Positions 54,778 through 63,968 of a DNA stretch of 64,000 bases are shown here, piece by piece. The notes beneath the pieces are model-generated. The model did no database searches and was not told the DNA's origin. It was given only the letters and a program-made list of their open reading frames with translations. The position numbers and the translations under genes were made by a program. Source of the stretch: Methylorubrum populi. GTDB taxonomy: Bacteria > Pseudomonadota > Alphaproteobacteria > Rhizobiales > Beijerinckiaceae. The stretch's first letter is position 1, and the number at the start of each line of letters is the position of its first letter. The stretch is taken from assembly GCA_020741775.1 (NCBI GenBank), contig DYYG01000042.1, forward strand, positions 1 through 64,000, in the 5' to 3' direction.

Positions 54778-56460
54778 TCAGGCCTGCTGCGTCTCATCGG
54801 TGGCTTCGTCGGAGGCAGGCTCGTCGGATGCGTGCTCTTCGGACACCTCGCCCTCGTGAGCTTCGCCCTCGGATTCCTCGCCCTCGACGGCCTCGACTTC
54901 CGGCTCCGGCGGCGCCTCGATCCAGCCGGCATGCACGCGCGCGGCCATGATCAGGGCTTCGGCCTCGGCCCGCGACAGTTCGAAGCCATCGAGGAAGCCA
55001 GCATGGCGCACGGCCTCGGGGCCACGGCCCTCGGTGTAACCGACGAGGTCGTCGGTGGCGCAGCCGGCGAGGTCTTCGACGCTTTTCACGTCGTTCTCGC
55101 CCAGCGCCACCATCATCGCGGTGGTCACACCGTCGATCTCGCGCAGATTGTCCTCGACGCCGAGCTCGCGGCGGCGGTCGTCCTGCTCCTGCTCGATGCG
55201 GGCGAGGTAATCCTGGGCGCGGGCCTGGATCTCGGCACCGGTCTCCTCATCGAGACCCTGGATGCCCGACAGCTCGGCCACGTCGACATAGGCGATTTCC
55301 TCGACATTGCGGAAACCCTCCGCCGCGAGGAGCTGACCGACCGTCTCGTCGACGTCCAGGGCTTCCATGAAGGCTTGGGTGCGCTCGGCGAATTCCTTCT
55401 GGCGGCGCTCCGATTCCTCGGCCTCGGTCAGGATGTCGATGTCCCAGCCGGTGAGCTGGGAAGCCAGCCGAACGTTCTGGCCGCGGCGGCCGATGGCCAG
55501 CGAGAGCTGGTCGTCGGGCACCACGACCTCGATGCGGTCGGCCTCCTCGTCGAGCACCACCTTGACGACCTCGGCCGGCTGCAGCGCATTGACGATGAAG
55601 GTCGCCTGATCCTGCGACCACGGAATGATGTCGATCTTCTCGCCCTGCAGCTCGCCGACTACCGCCTGAACGCGGGAGCCGCGCATGCCGACGCAGGCGC
55701 CGACCGGATCGATCGAGGAATCGCGCGAGATCACGGCGATCTTGGCGCGAGAACCCGGATCGCGGGCGACCGCCTTCACCTCGACGATGCCGTCATAGAT
55801 TTCCGGCACTTCCTGACCGAACAGCTTGGCCATGAATTGCGGGTGGGAGCGCGAGAGGAAGATCTGCGGGCCGCGCACTTCGGAGCGCACGTCGAACAGG
55901 TAGGAGCGGATGCGGTCACCGGGGCGGAAGGTCTCGCGCGGAATCATCTCGTCGCGGCGGACGATGCCCTCACCGCGGCCCAGATCGACGATGACGTTGC
56001 CGTACTCGACGCGCTTGACCACGCCGTTGAGGATCTCGCCGATGCGGTCCTTGTACTCGTCGTACTGGCGGGCGCGCTCGGCGTCGCGCACCTTCTGCAC
56101 GATGACCTGCTTGGCCGATTGCGCGGCGACGCGGCCGAAATCGAAAGGCGGCAGAGTGTCGGAGATCACGTCGCCGACGAGAGCGCCCGGATTGTAGCGG
56201 CGGGCCTGGTCGAGGGTGATCTCGCGGGCGTCGTTCTCGACCTGATCGACAACGAGCAGGTGGCGCGACAGGCGCAGGGCCCCGCTCTTCGGATCGATCT
56301 CGGCATGCACGTCGGTTTCGGCGCCGTAGCGGGAGCGGGCGGCCTTGGCGATCGCCTCCTCCATCGCCTCGATGACGATCTGGCGGTCGATCACTTTCTC
56401 GCGGGCCACCGCCTCGGCGATCTGTAGGAGTTCGAGCCGGTTGGCGCTGACGACGGCCAT
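54778..56460 (-). CDS. nusA: Transcription termination/antitermination factor NusA
   Basis: ATG 56460 gives 560 residues, starting [20 protein letters not shown]. Order: N-terminal RNAP-binding domain; S1 domain (about 135-200, [21 protein letters not shown]); two KH domains ([15 protein letters not shown] with the GxxG loop, then [16 protein letters not shown]); two C-terminal HhH/acidic repeat modules; and a strongly acidic tail of about 50 residues rich in Glu/Ser. It controls pausing and termination. Upstream is rimP with a 112-base gap. Confidence 0.96.
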   Translation of the reverse strand: MAVVSANRLELLQIAEAVAREKVIDRQIVIEAMEEAIAKAARSRYGAETDVHAEIDPKSGALRLSRHLLVVDQVENDAREITLDQARRYNPGALVGDVISDTLPPFDFGRVAAQSAKQVIVQKVRDAERARQYDEYKDRIGEILNGVVKRVEYGNVIVDLGRGEGIVRRDEMIPRETFRPGDRIRSYLFDVRSEVRGPQIFLSRSHPQFMAKLFGQEVPEIYDGIVEVKAVARDPGSRAKIAVISRDSSIDPVGACVGMRGSRVQAVVGELQGEKIDIIPWSQDQATFIVNALQPAEVVKVVLDEEADRIEVVVPDDQLSLAIGRRGQNVRLASQLTGWDIDILTEAEESERRQKEFAERTQAFMEALDVDETVGQLLAAEGFRNVEEIAYVDVAELSGIQGLDEETGAEIQARAQDYLARIEQEQDDRRRELGVEDNLREIDGVTTAMMVALGENDVKSVEDLAGCATDDLVGYTEGRGPEAVRHAGFLDGFELSRAEAEALIMAARVHAGWIEAPPEPEVEAVEGEESEGEAHEGEVSEEHASDEPASDEATDETQQA

Positions 56461-56572
56461 GGGGTCTGGTCCTTCTTCTCGGTCGTGTCTTCCGCTGCGG
56501 GAGCGGGAAATCCTGTCTCGGGGCGTTATCCCCACCGGCGAGCCGGTGGCCGGAACTGCAAAGCGCCGAGGG

Positions 56573-57322
56573 TTAGTGCAGGGTGTCTCGGTTCTTGAGC
56601 CGGGCGGCCTTAGTGACGATCGGCCCGCCGGGCTTGGCCTTGTTGACCTTCGCCTTCACGGGCTTGTCCGCCTTGGGCTTTGGCCGCTTCGGCTGCGGGA
56701 TGAAGCGGACCTGCGGCGTCTCGTCCTGTGCCTCCTCCGCCTCTTCCTCGTCCGCCGCGTCACCGTCTTGCGGCGGCGCGGAGCCGCGGCGCAGGGATTC
56801 GCGGATCAGGTCGTCGGTGAGGACGAGATGCGCCTCGCCGAGATCGCGCAGCGGCAGGTCGATGCGGCTCGGCAGGCCGGGCTTCACGTCCGGCAGATCG
56901 ATCGGCACGGTGGTGCAGTCGGCGCTCGGAACTCCGAGGATGCCGCGGAAGCGCTTGCGTCCGTCGAGCGGCACGGCCAGCTCCACCTTCGCCTCGTACC
57001 CGGCCCAGCGCTCGAAATCGGAGACACGCACCAGGGGCCGGTCGATGCCGGGCGAGGAGATTTCAAGGTAATAGGCGCCGCCGACCGGATCCTCCAGGTC
57101 GAGAATCGGCGAGATCGCGCGGCTGACCGTCTCGCACTCATCAACACCCATGGTGCCGTCCGGCCGCTCCGCCATGATCTGGACGGTGCAGCCATTGGTG
57201 TTCGAGATCTTGACCCGCACCAGACGGAAGCCGAGGCCCTCGATCGGTCCCTCGACGATTTGGGCAACCCGTGCGGCGACGCCGGTTTCGCCGACAAGAC
57301 GCTTCTCGGTAGGCTCCGCCAT
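56573..57322 (-). CDS. rimP: Ribosome maturation factor RimP
   Basis: ATG 57322 gives 249 residues. RimP core: [18 protein letters not shown], then [15 protein letters not shown], the family's most conserved segment. The C-terminal ~80 residues form a Lys/Pro-rich basic tail ([20 protein letters not shown]) not needed for the core fold. It acts in 30S maturation and is the first gene of the operon. Its leader carries a promoter and a terminator-like hairpin. The track start extends through both and is wrong. Confidence 0.93.
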   Translation of the reverse strand: MAEPTEKRLVGETGVAARVAQIVEGPIEGLGFRLVRVKISNTNGCTVQIMAERPDGTMGVDECETVSRAISPILDLEDPVGGAYYLEISSPGIDRPLVRVSDFERWAGYEAKVELAVPLDGRKRFRGILGVPSADCTTVPIDLPDVKPGLPSRIDLPLRDLGEAHLVLTDDLIRESLRRGSAPPQDGDAADEEEAEEAQDETPQVRFIPQPKRPKPKADKPVKAKVNKAKPGGPIVTKAARLKNRDTLH

Positions 57323-57390
57323 ACTGTCGTGTTCCGAAAGACTCGCGAGGACTGCTGGTTTGGCAGAACCGATACAGGCCGGCTTGCGGA

Positions 57391-57423
57391 AATAAAAAAG
57401 AGCGGACCCCGGGGGGCCCACTC
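57391..57423 (-). terminator. Attenuator-like terminator in the rimP leader
   Basis: Read on the minus strand, the arms GAGTGGGCCCC and GGGGTCCGCTC (two G-T pairs) are followed by TTTTTTATTT. It lies between the rimP promoter and the rimP ATG, about 70 bases before the ATG, so it could abort the operon transcript early. Confidence 0.75.
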
Positions 57424-57465
57424 CCGCAAGCAGCCTTTCGACTGCACCAGAAATGATGTTCCGTG

Positions 57466-57494
57466 ACTTAAACCCGGCGCGCGGCGAATTCAAG
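57466..57494 (-). promoter_or_regulatory. Likely promoter of the rimP-nusA-infB operon
   Basis: On the minus strand, CTTGAA (-35) and TTAAGT (-10) are separated by 17 bases, a good match to housekeeping promoters. The start would be near 57459, giving a leader of about 137 bases that contains the terminator-like hairpin. Confidence 0.65.
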
Positions 57495-57588
57495 CGTTTC
57501 GAGGCGCGATCCCTGGCCGTCCGCGCCGCGATCCGGCCATCTCCGCCTGCACACTCGGCTTGGATCGCCAGCCGAAGGGGAGGGGCCA

Positions 57589-58236
57589 GTGCCGGCAGCC
57601 ATGATGGGACCGGACCCGGATCTGCTGCATCCGATGCCGGGGCACACGCGCGTCACCTTCATCCGGAATCTCGATCTTCCGGAGAATGTCGAGGTCGGCG
57701 CCTACACCTATTACGACGACCCGGCCGGGCCTCAGGCCTTTCTTGACGCGATTCTCTATCACTTCCCCTTCATCGGCGACCGGCTGGTGATCGGGAAGTT
57801 CTGCGCCATCGCATCGGGAACACGTTTCCTGATGAATGGCGGCAATCACCGCCTCGACGGCCTCTCGACCTATCCGTTCTCGATCTTCGGGGGCGACTGG
57901 ATCGGGCGCTACGAGGGAGAACTGAACTTCCCGAATCGGGGGGACACCATCATCGGCCATGACGTGTGGCTCGGCTATCGCAGCACGATTCTGCCGGGCG
58001 TGACGGTCGGCGATGGGGCGGTTGTCGCGGCGCATTCGGTCGTGGCGGCGGACGTCCCGCCCTACGCGATCGTGGCCGGCAACCCGGCCCGCGTCGTGCG
58101 CCGCCGCTTCTCGGACGACGACGCGGCCCGGCTGCAACGCATCGCCTGGTGGGATTGGCCGGTGGAGCGAATCACCGCTCACCTCCCCCTGATCGGCGGC
58201 GGCGATATCGCTGCGCTCGAAGCGGCTTCTGATTGA
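57589..58236 (+). CDS. CatB-related O-acetyltransferase (left-handed beta-helix)
   Basis: A 215-residue hexapeptide-repeat acetyltransferase of the xenobiotic/streptogramin (XAT, CatB/Vat) group. Seen: [35 protein letters not shown], in which the catalytic-site His follows in [10 protein letters not shown]; the coils [21 protein letters not shown]; and [12 protein letters not shown]. These enzymes acetylate chloramphenicol or streptogramins in some hosts, and many chromosomal members have unknown acceptors. So a resistance role is not established. GTG 57589 with a GAAGGGGAGGGG site; ATG 57601 is the alternative. Confidence 0.88.
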   Translation: MPAAMMGPDPDLLHPMPGHTRVTFIRNLDLPENVEVGAYTYYDDPAGPQAFLDAILYHFPFIGDRLVIGKFCAIASGTRFLMNGGNHRLDGLSTYPFSIFGGDWIGRYEGELNFPNRGDTIIGHDVWLGYRSTILPGVTVGDGAVVAAHSVVAADVPPYAIVAGNPARVVRRRFSDDDAARLQRIAWWDWPVERITAHLPLIGGGDIAALEAASD

Positions 58237-58469
58237 CCGTAGGGGATGACGGGCGGTGAGAGCCGCACCGGTCCCGCTTCGGAGGCGAGGATGGCGGCGA
58301 TCCAAGCGAGAAACGCTCCGAAATACAGCGTTTCACGCAAGGAAGGGCGCTGCGAGCAGTGGTCGGGGTGTCGTGGCACGCGAAGGGGATCCGGCGGAGC
58401 AAGGCCACCGTTCTGCCGTGCGTTTGTTTCTCGCTCATGTGGGAAATAAACCCACGTCCAGTCTTGAGG

Positions 58470-59168
58470 TCACGCGATCTGTTCGAGCGGAAATGGCGTC
58501 GGCTGCCAAATCCGCTCGACGGGGGTGCCCGTGACGTTCTCCCGCTCCCACTGATGGAGAAGCGCGGCCAGTGCCGCGCGGTCATCGTCCATCAACGGTT
58601 CGCGTAAGGAGCGAAAACGGAGAGTTTTCGTTCGCCAGAAATCTTCTGTCGGCAGGTCACCGCTCGTGATCTCAGTCTCCAGTCGTTGCCACCAGCATCG
58701 TGCCAGCGCCAGATTGCCAAACGCAATATCATAGACAATTTGCTCGTATAAGTCTTTGCCCCATGGGTGCTTCATCTGTTTTTCTGTAAACAACCGACAA
58801 GCATTGAGAGTGTCGAGACTTCGAAATAGTGGTATCGCCTCTTCGATCTGCGACACGAAGTCGGCTGGCATCTCCGGATCGTCCCAATCCCAGCTTCTAC
58901 GGCCCGCTTCCCGTGCCTGCTGTGATCGCCCCATGAGCACGCAGCAAAAGCCAGCACCATAGGCTGGTTTGGAGGTCGGCAGGAAAAGTGGGGTGAGAAA
59001 CCATCTCGGTCTGAAGTACGAAGCCATCGAGGCTCGTTCGAGCCAAATCTCAATCCCGACATGAGTAAGCGGCGCCATCCATAACGTATGGCTCGTGGCC
59101 AGTGTGAGATCTGGATGGCGTTCGAGAAGGGGGCGAACGAGCTTTCGGATCTGTCGGGCAGTCGTCAT
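58470..59168 (-). CDS. Hypothetical protein, probable immunity partner of the upstream toxin-like gene
   Basis: A 232-residue cytosolic protein without signal or membrane segment. Trp- and Arg-rich helices are seen (LALARCWWQRLETEI, RRSWDWDDPEMPADF). I recognise no family. It starts in an ATGA overlap with the stop of the toxin-like gene and shares its lower GC and less biased third positions. Small genes directly behind polymorphic toxins usually encode immunity proteins, which is the basis of the call. The 233 bases between it and the CatB-like gene show no gene. Confidence 0.6.
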   Translation of the reverse strand: MTTARQIRKLVRPLLERHPDLTLATSHTLWMAPLTHVGIEIWLERASMASYFRPRWFLTPLFLPTSKPAYGAGFCCVLMGRSQQAREAGRRSWDWDDPEMPADFVSQIEEAIPLFRSLDTLNACRLFTEKQMKHPWGKDLYEQIVYDIAFGNLALARCWWQRLETEITSGDLPTEDFWRTKTLRFRSLREPLMDDDRAALAALLHQWERENVTGTPVERIWQPTPFPLEQIA

Positions 59169-60211
59169 AGGCGGGGCTTCACCTGAATCACGATAAATCG
59201 CAGCGTTCCAGGAAAATATGCCCTGGCTACCAGTGCAAGCTTCGCGGCACGCTTGAAATCGAGCTGCGCATTGCCGGTTTTATAGTCGTAGATACAAGTC
59301 GTCCCACGACTGCCTCTTTCAAGCAGGTCGAGCCTTACCGAACCTGCCGCTCCATATAGGGCTTCGATCGAACTGCGATCAAAAGATATTTCAGCCTTGA
59401 GGTCAGGATCGTCAAGATTTTCTACCTCCTTCGCGATCTCGAGATGAACTTTATTTCCAAAAGCTTGCGGTGATGTATAGAGGCCTGTGGCATGGACACG
59501 CCGCGCCACTCGGTTGGTCATCTCTTCGACTTGGGCATTGCGTCTGCAGGCTTCGTCGAGCTTGTCTTGTGAGATGGGACCGACCCATATGACGGATTTA
59601 TTGCCTCCTTCCGGGTTCGGCATGAACTCATGAGCCGAAAGGCCAAGCACAGTCCTGCTATAGAGGCTGTTCCGACTTGACAGGACGGAGAACAGCGAAA
59701 GAGCGAGTTCGACCGTCGCGACCCCCAAGGGTACAGCCGGAGCGAACGCTGGCTGAGCAAAGGCCTCCGGCTCAGCCCCGTTGGCCGTAAAGGTGCTTCG
59801 CCCGAGGACGGCTCCTGTCGCGCCGTCGCGGATCGTTTGGGTCAGGCCCGAGGTTTCGAAGATCCGGCTCTGGCCGTCCGGCGCGGTGACGATGTCCTGC
59901 CTGTCGTATTCCCGCTGTCCTGACCGAATGCGCAGCGTCAGTACACGCGTTCCGTCATCCAGAAGGGTTTGGCTCCGGCTGGCGACGTCGCCTTCGGTGC
60001 CGTGAGAGGTGTCAGCATCGTCGGAGCCCGCGCCATCCGCCGGAATCCATCGTCCGCCGTTCGGCTGGCCTGCGGGCGCGCGAGGCTGATCGGGCGAAAA
60101 CTTGTGTCGCAAAGCTCGCTCGAGGCGGAGCATTTTCACGTCGAGGGCAGCTCCAGCGAGCAAGCCTCGTATGGCCGCGATCTCCGACCGGGGGTTCGTT
60201 CCCTGCCTCAT
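59165..60211 (-). CDS. Putative polymorphic-toxin-like protein with PD-(D/E)XK-type C-terminus
   Basis: ATG 60211 with GGGAGGA site gives 348 residues. The N-terminus has FSPDQPRAPAGQPNGGRW, a motif I associate with alphaproteobacterial toxin or phage-linked proteins. A middle part resembles a linker with one hydrophobic stretch (VATVELALSLFSVLSS). The C-terminal ~130 residues contain LKAEISFDRSSIEALYG, SVRLDLLERG and CIYDYKTGNAQLDF, which fit Glu...Asp...Asp-x-Lys of a PD-(D/E)XK nuclease. No secretion signal is seen. Lower GC than its neighbours suggests acquisition. Activity is inferred only. Confidence 0.6.
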   Translation of the reverse strand: MRQGTNPRSEIAAIRGLLAGAALDVKMLRLERALRHKFSPDQPRAPAGQPNGGRWIPADGAGSDDADTSHGTEGDVASRSQTLLDDGTRVLTLRIRSGQREYDRQDIVTAPDGQSRIFETSGLTQTIRDGATGAVLGRSTFTANGAEPEAFAQPAFAPAVPLGVATVELALSLFSVLSSRNSLYSRTVLGLSAHEFMPNPEGGNKSVIWVGPISQDKLDEACRRNAQVEEMTNRVARRVHATGLYTSPQAFGNKVHLEIAKEVENLDDPDLKAEISFDRSSIEALYGAAGSVRLDLLERGSRGTTCIYDYKTGNAQLDFKRAAKLALVARAYFPGTLRFIVIQVKPRL

Positions 60212-60342
60212 GCCGCGTTCCTCCCGCCGACTCCGACAGGAAAATATGCAAATTGGAGATGCTGACAAATAACAGGATTTAAGTCCTATCAGAGCGCAGC
60301 CTCATGCATCGATCGGTCTTCGCGGATGCAGGCCTTCAGCCC

Positions 60343-60373
60343 AAACAAAAACGCCGCCCCCGAAGGGGCGGCG
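60343..60373 (-). terminator. Rho-independent terminator of asd
   Basis: Minus strand: GCCGCCCC-TTCG-GGGGCGGC followed by GTTTTTGTTT, 28 bases after the asd stop. A textbook UUCG-loop terminator. Confidence 0.92.
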
Positions 60374-60400
60374 CTGTGATCGGTGACGGGTGCGAAACGC

Positions 60401-61435
60401 TTATGCGGCCTGACGCGCCTTGGTGAGGAGCTTGCGGTTCACCAGCACCTCGGCGATCTGCACCGCGTTCAGGGCCGCACCCTTGCGCAGGTTGTCCGAG
60501 ACGCACCAGAAGTTCAGGCCGTTCTCGATGGTGGCATCCTCACGGATGCGGGAGATGTAGGTGGCATCCTCGCCCGCCGCCTCGTGCGGGGTCATGTAGC
60601 CGCCGTTCTCGCGCTTATCGATCACCAGCACGCCCGGCGCCGAGCGCAGGATCTCGGTCGCCTGCTCCGGTGAGAGCGGGCGCTCGAACTCGACGTTCAC
60701 CGCCTCGGCATGACCGATGAAGACCGGCACGCGCACCGCCGTCGCCGTGAGCTTGATCTTGGGATCGAGCATCTTCTTGGTCTCGGCGACCATCTTCCAC
60801 TCTTCCTTCGTGTAACCGTCCTCCATGAACACATCGATGTGCGGGATGACGTTGAAGGCGATCCGCTTGGTGAACTTCTTCTGCACGACCTCGCCCGCGG
60901 TGAACACCGCGCGAGTCTGGCTGAACAGCTCGTCCATGGCGTCCTTGCCGGCGCCGGAGACCGATTGATAGGTCGAGACAACGACACGCTTGATCGTCGC
61001 CGCCTCGTGCAGCGGCTTCAGCGCCACCACGAGCTGCGCGGTCGAGCAGTTCGGATTGGCGATGATGTTGCGCTTGGTGAAGCCCACCACCGCGTCGGCA
61101 TTCACCTCCGGCACGATCAGCGGCACGTCGGCGTCGTAGCGGAAGGCCGACGAGTTATCGATCACCACGCAGCCCTGCTGGCCGATGCGCGGGCTCCACT
61201 CCTTGGAGGCATCGCCGCCCGCCGACATCAGGCAGATGTCGGTGTCGGAGAAGTCGTAGGTGTCGAGCGTTTTGACCTTGAGAATCTTATCGCCGAAGGA
61301 GACTTCCTGGCCCAGGCTGCGGCTGGAGGCCAGCGCGACGACTTCGTCGGCCGGGAAGGCGCGCTCGGCCAGAATGTCGAGCATCTCACGGCCCACATTG
61401 CCCGTGGCTCCGACGACGGCGACCTTGTAACCCAT
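60401..61435 (-). CDS. asd: Aspartate-semialdehyde dehydrogenase
   Basis: It converts aspartyl-phosphate to aspartate semialdehyde for Lys, Met, Thr and diaminopimelate. 344 residues. NADP loop: VAVVGATGNVGREMLDIL. Catalytic Cys: ANPNCSTAQLVVALKPLH. TYQSVSGAGKDAMDEL follows, then the C-terminal HEAAGEDATYISRIR. ATG 61435 is preceded by a GGAG site. It has its own UUCG terminator. Essential in most bacteria. Confidence 0.96.
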   Translation of the reverse strand: MGYKVAVVGATGNVGREMLDILAERAFPADEVVALASSRSLGQEVSFGDKILKVKTLDTYDFSDTDICLMSAGGDASKEWSPRIGQQGCVVIDNSSAFRYDADVPLIVPEVNADAVVGFTKRNIIANPNCSTAQLVVALKPLHEAATIKRVVVSTYQSVSGAGKDAMDELFSQTRAVFTAGEVVQKKFTKRIAFNVIPHIDVFMEDGYTKEEWKMVAETKKMLDPKIKLTATAVRVPVFIGHAEAVNVEFERPLSPEQATEILRSAPGVLVIDKRENGGYMTPHEAAGEDATYISRIREDATIENGLNFWCVSDNLRKGAALNAVQIAEVLVNRKLLTKARQAA

Positions 61436-61817
61436 CTCATCAAACTCCGCTGCGCGGGCGGGATGTCACCGACCCGCCTCCTCCCACGGCCGGCGGGCGC
61501 ACCGCTTCGGACCGTTCGATTGGGAAGATTCCATAGGCGGAAGAACCCGCCCTGATCGATCGTTCAGGTGGGCCCTTCGCGCGACGGGAGCAAGGCGCCC
61601 GGTGAAGGCGGCTGTCAAGAGGAGAGGAGAGTTCGAGAGGGCCGCGATGTGACAGGCGACCCGATCCGAAAGAGCGGGACGGAACCGCTGATTCACCATC
61701 GGCCGAGAATCCCGAGGATAGCGGCAGAGTCTGCAACCGCGCGGTGGGGGAGGCTGGGGCAGAGCTGGAGCATGGCGAGGGCCGCCCGGGCCCCGCGGAC
61801 CCGGCAGAGGACTGCGC
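61436..61817. other. 382-base divergent gap between asd and a hypothetical gene
   Basis: Read on both strands. I see no ORF with coding character, no RNA fold and no repeat. It must hold the promoter of asd and probably that of the rightward hypothetical gene, but no convincing -35/-10 pair stands out. Confidence 0.5.
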
Positions 61818-62675
61818 ATGCTCCCCCATCCGGACGACGCCTCCGACCGACCCGAGGATGGGGGCGACCTTCGCCCCCTATCCGGTCCCCACCCGCTCCG
61901 CCGGCTGCGTCTGCTGGGCAAACTCGTCGCCTGCGCCGCGTTCATCGCCGGCTTGGCCCTCGTTGCCCGTGACCGGGCCGGCGCTCCTGAGGCGCCGCGC
62001 GCTTGGAGCGAGCCGCCGCGGGCGACGGAGGGGGCGCGACGGGCGGTGGCGGCGGCCGAGCCGCTTCTCACCCTGCGCGAGGATATGGCCGCGCTGCCGC
62101 CACGCTCCGAGCCGACCCGCTGGAACGCGAGCCTCGGCCAGCGCGAAGACAGTGTGGTGCAGGGCGCCTTCGACACGATCGAGGCGCCGTACCTCCTGAT
62201 CACCGCCACCGATGCGGGCGGGCAGGGCGAGGCGAGTCCGAGCCTGTTCGTCACGCTGGTGCGCCGGGCGGCGGACGGACGCGGCTTGTCCGTGACCCGC
62301 ACCGGTGAGCGCGGCGTGGTGAGCACCCGTCTCGGGGGGTTCGAGACCGTCGAGACCACCCTGTCCGGCGCGGGCAAGCGCAACTGCACCGGATTCCGCA
62401 GTCTCGACCTGAAGAGCGTGGCCATCGACGGCTGGCTCTGCGGCATCCTCGGGCAGGCACCGGAGCCGGAGGCGCTCGCCTGCGCCCTGGACCGGATCGC
62501 CCTCGCCGGTCGCGTCTCGGCGACCCTCGGCGCCGACATTCTCGCCGGGCCGAGCGCGTGTCGGACCGAGGATCTGGCGGGGGCGGCGGCGAGCGATCAG
62601 ACCGGCTCGATCGCCGTCGCTGCGGCGGCCGCGAGCCCTCCGAGAAACAATGCGGCAAAATCGCGGCGAAAATAG
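61818..62675 (+). CDS. Hypothetical membrane-anchored protein
   Basis: A 285-residue protein. One N-terminal hydrophobic helix (LLGKLVACAAFIAGLALVA, about residues 32-50) should anchor it with the rest in the periplasm. The following region (EDSVVQGAFDTIEAPYLLITAT, then FETVETTLSGAGKRNCTGFR) has several Cys that could pair. The C-terminus is Ala/Ser-rich and basic. I do not recognise the family. ATG 61818 has an AGAGGA site. Confidence 0.65.
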   Translation: MLPHPDDASDRPEDGGDLRPLSGPHPLRRLRLLGKLVACAAFIAGLALVARDRAGAPEAPRAWSEPPRATEGARRAVAAAEPLLTLREDMAALPPRSEPTRWNASLGQREDSVVQGAFDTIEAPYLLITATDAGGQGEASPSLFVTLVRRAADGRGLSVTRTGERGVVSTRLGGFETVETTLSGAGKRNCTGFRSLDLKSVAIDGWLCGILGQAPEPEALACALDRIALAGRVSATLGADILAGPSACRTEDLAGAAASDQTGSIAVAAAAASPPRNNAAKSRRK

Positions 62676-62788
62676 CGAAGCGCGGCCATATTGCGGGAAC
62701 AACGGCCACGCCAAAACGTCTACTTTGCAACAAGCGGGATTCTTAACGAACAGCCCGTACCGTGCCCTCACACACCACAAGGTACGCC

Positions 62789-63202
62789 ATGCGCTGCACC
62801 AAGCTCGCCCTTCTGGGCGCCATGACCCTCACCGCGATCGGCTTCGGTTCCAATGCGGAGGCGCAGGGCCCCTATGGCAATCCCGGCTACGTCCGCGTGA
62901 GCCAGCCGCTGCCGATCCGCATTCGTCCGCGCTCGTGGCTGGATGCCGGCAACGTGGTCGAGCAGGGCAACGGCTCCGTTTCGAACCCGGCCACCAACCC
63001 GGCCTTCATCGCGGCTTCGAACCAGCTGAATCCGCCCTACGGCCGCAACGACCGTTACGGCAATGGCGTGCTGCCGGATCCGATCACCAACGGCCCGTTC
63101 ATCGGCGCCCGCTCCACGGCGATCCGCAACGTCGATCTCTCCGCCTTCGACGCGATCGACCCGACTTCCTACGTGGCCCGCTACGGCAACCCCTACCGGT
63201 AA
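62789..63202 (+). CDS. Hypothetical secreted protein
   Basis: A 137-residue protein with a signal peptide (LALLGAMTLTAIGFGSNAEA-like, cleaved about residue 25). The mature part is rich in Asn, Pro, Gly and Tyr (PPYGRNDRYGNGVLPDPI, YVARYGNPYR) with no enzyme motif. It resembles small periplasmic or surface proteins of Methylobacterium. ATG 62789 with AAGG site preferred over GTG 62762. A good terminator follows 25 bases downstream. Confidence 0.7.
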   Translation: MRCTKLALLGAMTLTAIGFGSNAEAQGPYGNPGYVRVSQPLPIRIRPRSWLDAGNVVEQGNGSVSNPATNPAFIAASNQLNPPYGRNDRYGNGVLPDPITNGPFIGARSTAIRNVDLSAFDAIDPTSYVARYGNPYR

Positions 63203-63227
63203 GCTTCGCCCCATCGCGGCGGAAAAG

Positions 63228-63254
63228 AACGGGCCCTTCGGGGCCCGTTTCTCG
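63228..63254 (+). terminator. Rho-independent terminator with UUCG loop
   Basis: The stem AACGGGCCC-TTCG-GGGCCCGTT is followed by TCTCGTT. It is between convergent genes, and the AAAAG on the left arm gives a short U-run for the minus strand as well, so it may work both ways. Confidence 0.85.
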
Positions 63255-63272
63255 TTCGTGGGCCGTGTCGCT

Positions 63273-63821
63273 TTAGGTCTTCAGCACCGGCTCGGTCACG
63301 TCGCCCGCGCCGCGCTCGGCGAGGTAGTGAGGCTGGAACAGGCACATGCGCACCGCATCGCGGTAGCGGCCGTTGACGAAGAACTCGTCCTTGAGGATGC
63401 CTTCGGAGCGGAAGCCACAGCTCTCGTAGATGCCGGCCGCCCGCTTGTTGTCCTTGTCCACGTGCAGATAAAGCTTGTGGATGTTCAACACCTTGAAGGC
63501 GTAATCGATGGCGATGCGGGTGGCGCGCTTGGCGTAGCCCTTCCCCTGGTAGTCGGGGTGGATCGCGATCTGGAATTCGCAGCGGCGATGGAGATGGTTG
63601 ATCTCCACCAGCTCGACCATTCCGGCCGGTTCCCCCCGCTCCGTGGCGATGATGAAGCGGCGCTCGGTCTGGTTATGGATGTTGCGCTCGTAGAGCTGGG
63701 CCAGTTCGGCGAAGGACTCGTAGGCCTCCTCGAACCAATAGCGCATGATGCTGTCGTTGTTGTTGAGTTGGTGCACGAAGAGCAGGTCCTCGCGCTCCAG
63801 CGGTCTCAGTTTGATCGTCAT
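63273..63821 (-). CDS. GNAT N-acetyltransferase, SpeG-like (spermidine N-acetyltransferase type)
   Basis: A 182-residue GNAT protein. N-terminus: [20 protein letters not shown]. Acetyl-CoA loop: [23 protein letters not shown]. Then [21 protein letters not shown] and [11 protein letters not shown]. The overall layout matches SpeG, which acetylates spermidine to limit polyamine excess, though the last residues differ. ATG 63821. Confidence 0.87.
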   Translation of the reverse strand: MTIKLRPLEREDLLFVHQLNNNDSIMRYWFEEAYESFAELAQLYERNIHNQTERRFIIATERGEPAGMVELVEINHLHRRCEFQIAIHPDYQGKGYAKRATRIAIDYAFKVLNIHKLYLHVDKDNKRAAGIYESCGFRSEGILKDEFFVNGRYRDAVRMCLFQPHYLAERGAGDVTEPVLKT

Positions 63822-63968
63822 GTCCGTGCTCGGCCGGGGCCGGTGCCGCTGAAGGAGCCTCCGTTGCCCGTCGCATCGGCGGATGGCGGAGGGTGCGGCA
63901 CCTGAATCGGTGTTGTCGCCCCAGGCCTACTCCCACATCCCTCACGACGGAATGATGAAAGCCGGCTC

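Noticed and set aside
54832-56427. 531-residue plus-strand ORF opposite nusA
   Set aside because: Shadow frame of nusA. Hydrophobic-Asp repeats are typical of antisense reading of acidic coding sequence.
57589-58236. Calling the CatB-like gene an antibiotic resistance gene
   Set aside because: The fold and motifs fit the XAT group, but chromosomal members often have other acceptors and nothing nearby suggests resistance.
58172-58469. Possible small genes or a mobile-element remnant between the CatB-like and immunity-like genes
   Set aside because: Several short overlapping frames exist (one with a hydrophobic stretch), but none has a ribosome site, family match or codon bias. An AAACGCT/AGCGTTT hairpin alone does not define an element.
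58470-60211. Prophage or integrated element carrying the toxin-like pair
   Set aside because: No integrase, tRNA attachment site, direct repeats or structural phage genes are present around it. Only the base composition suggests acquisition.
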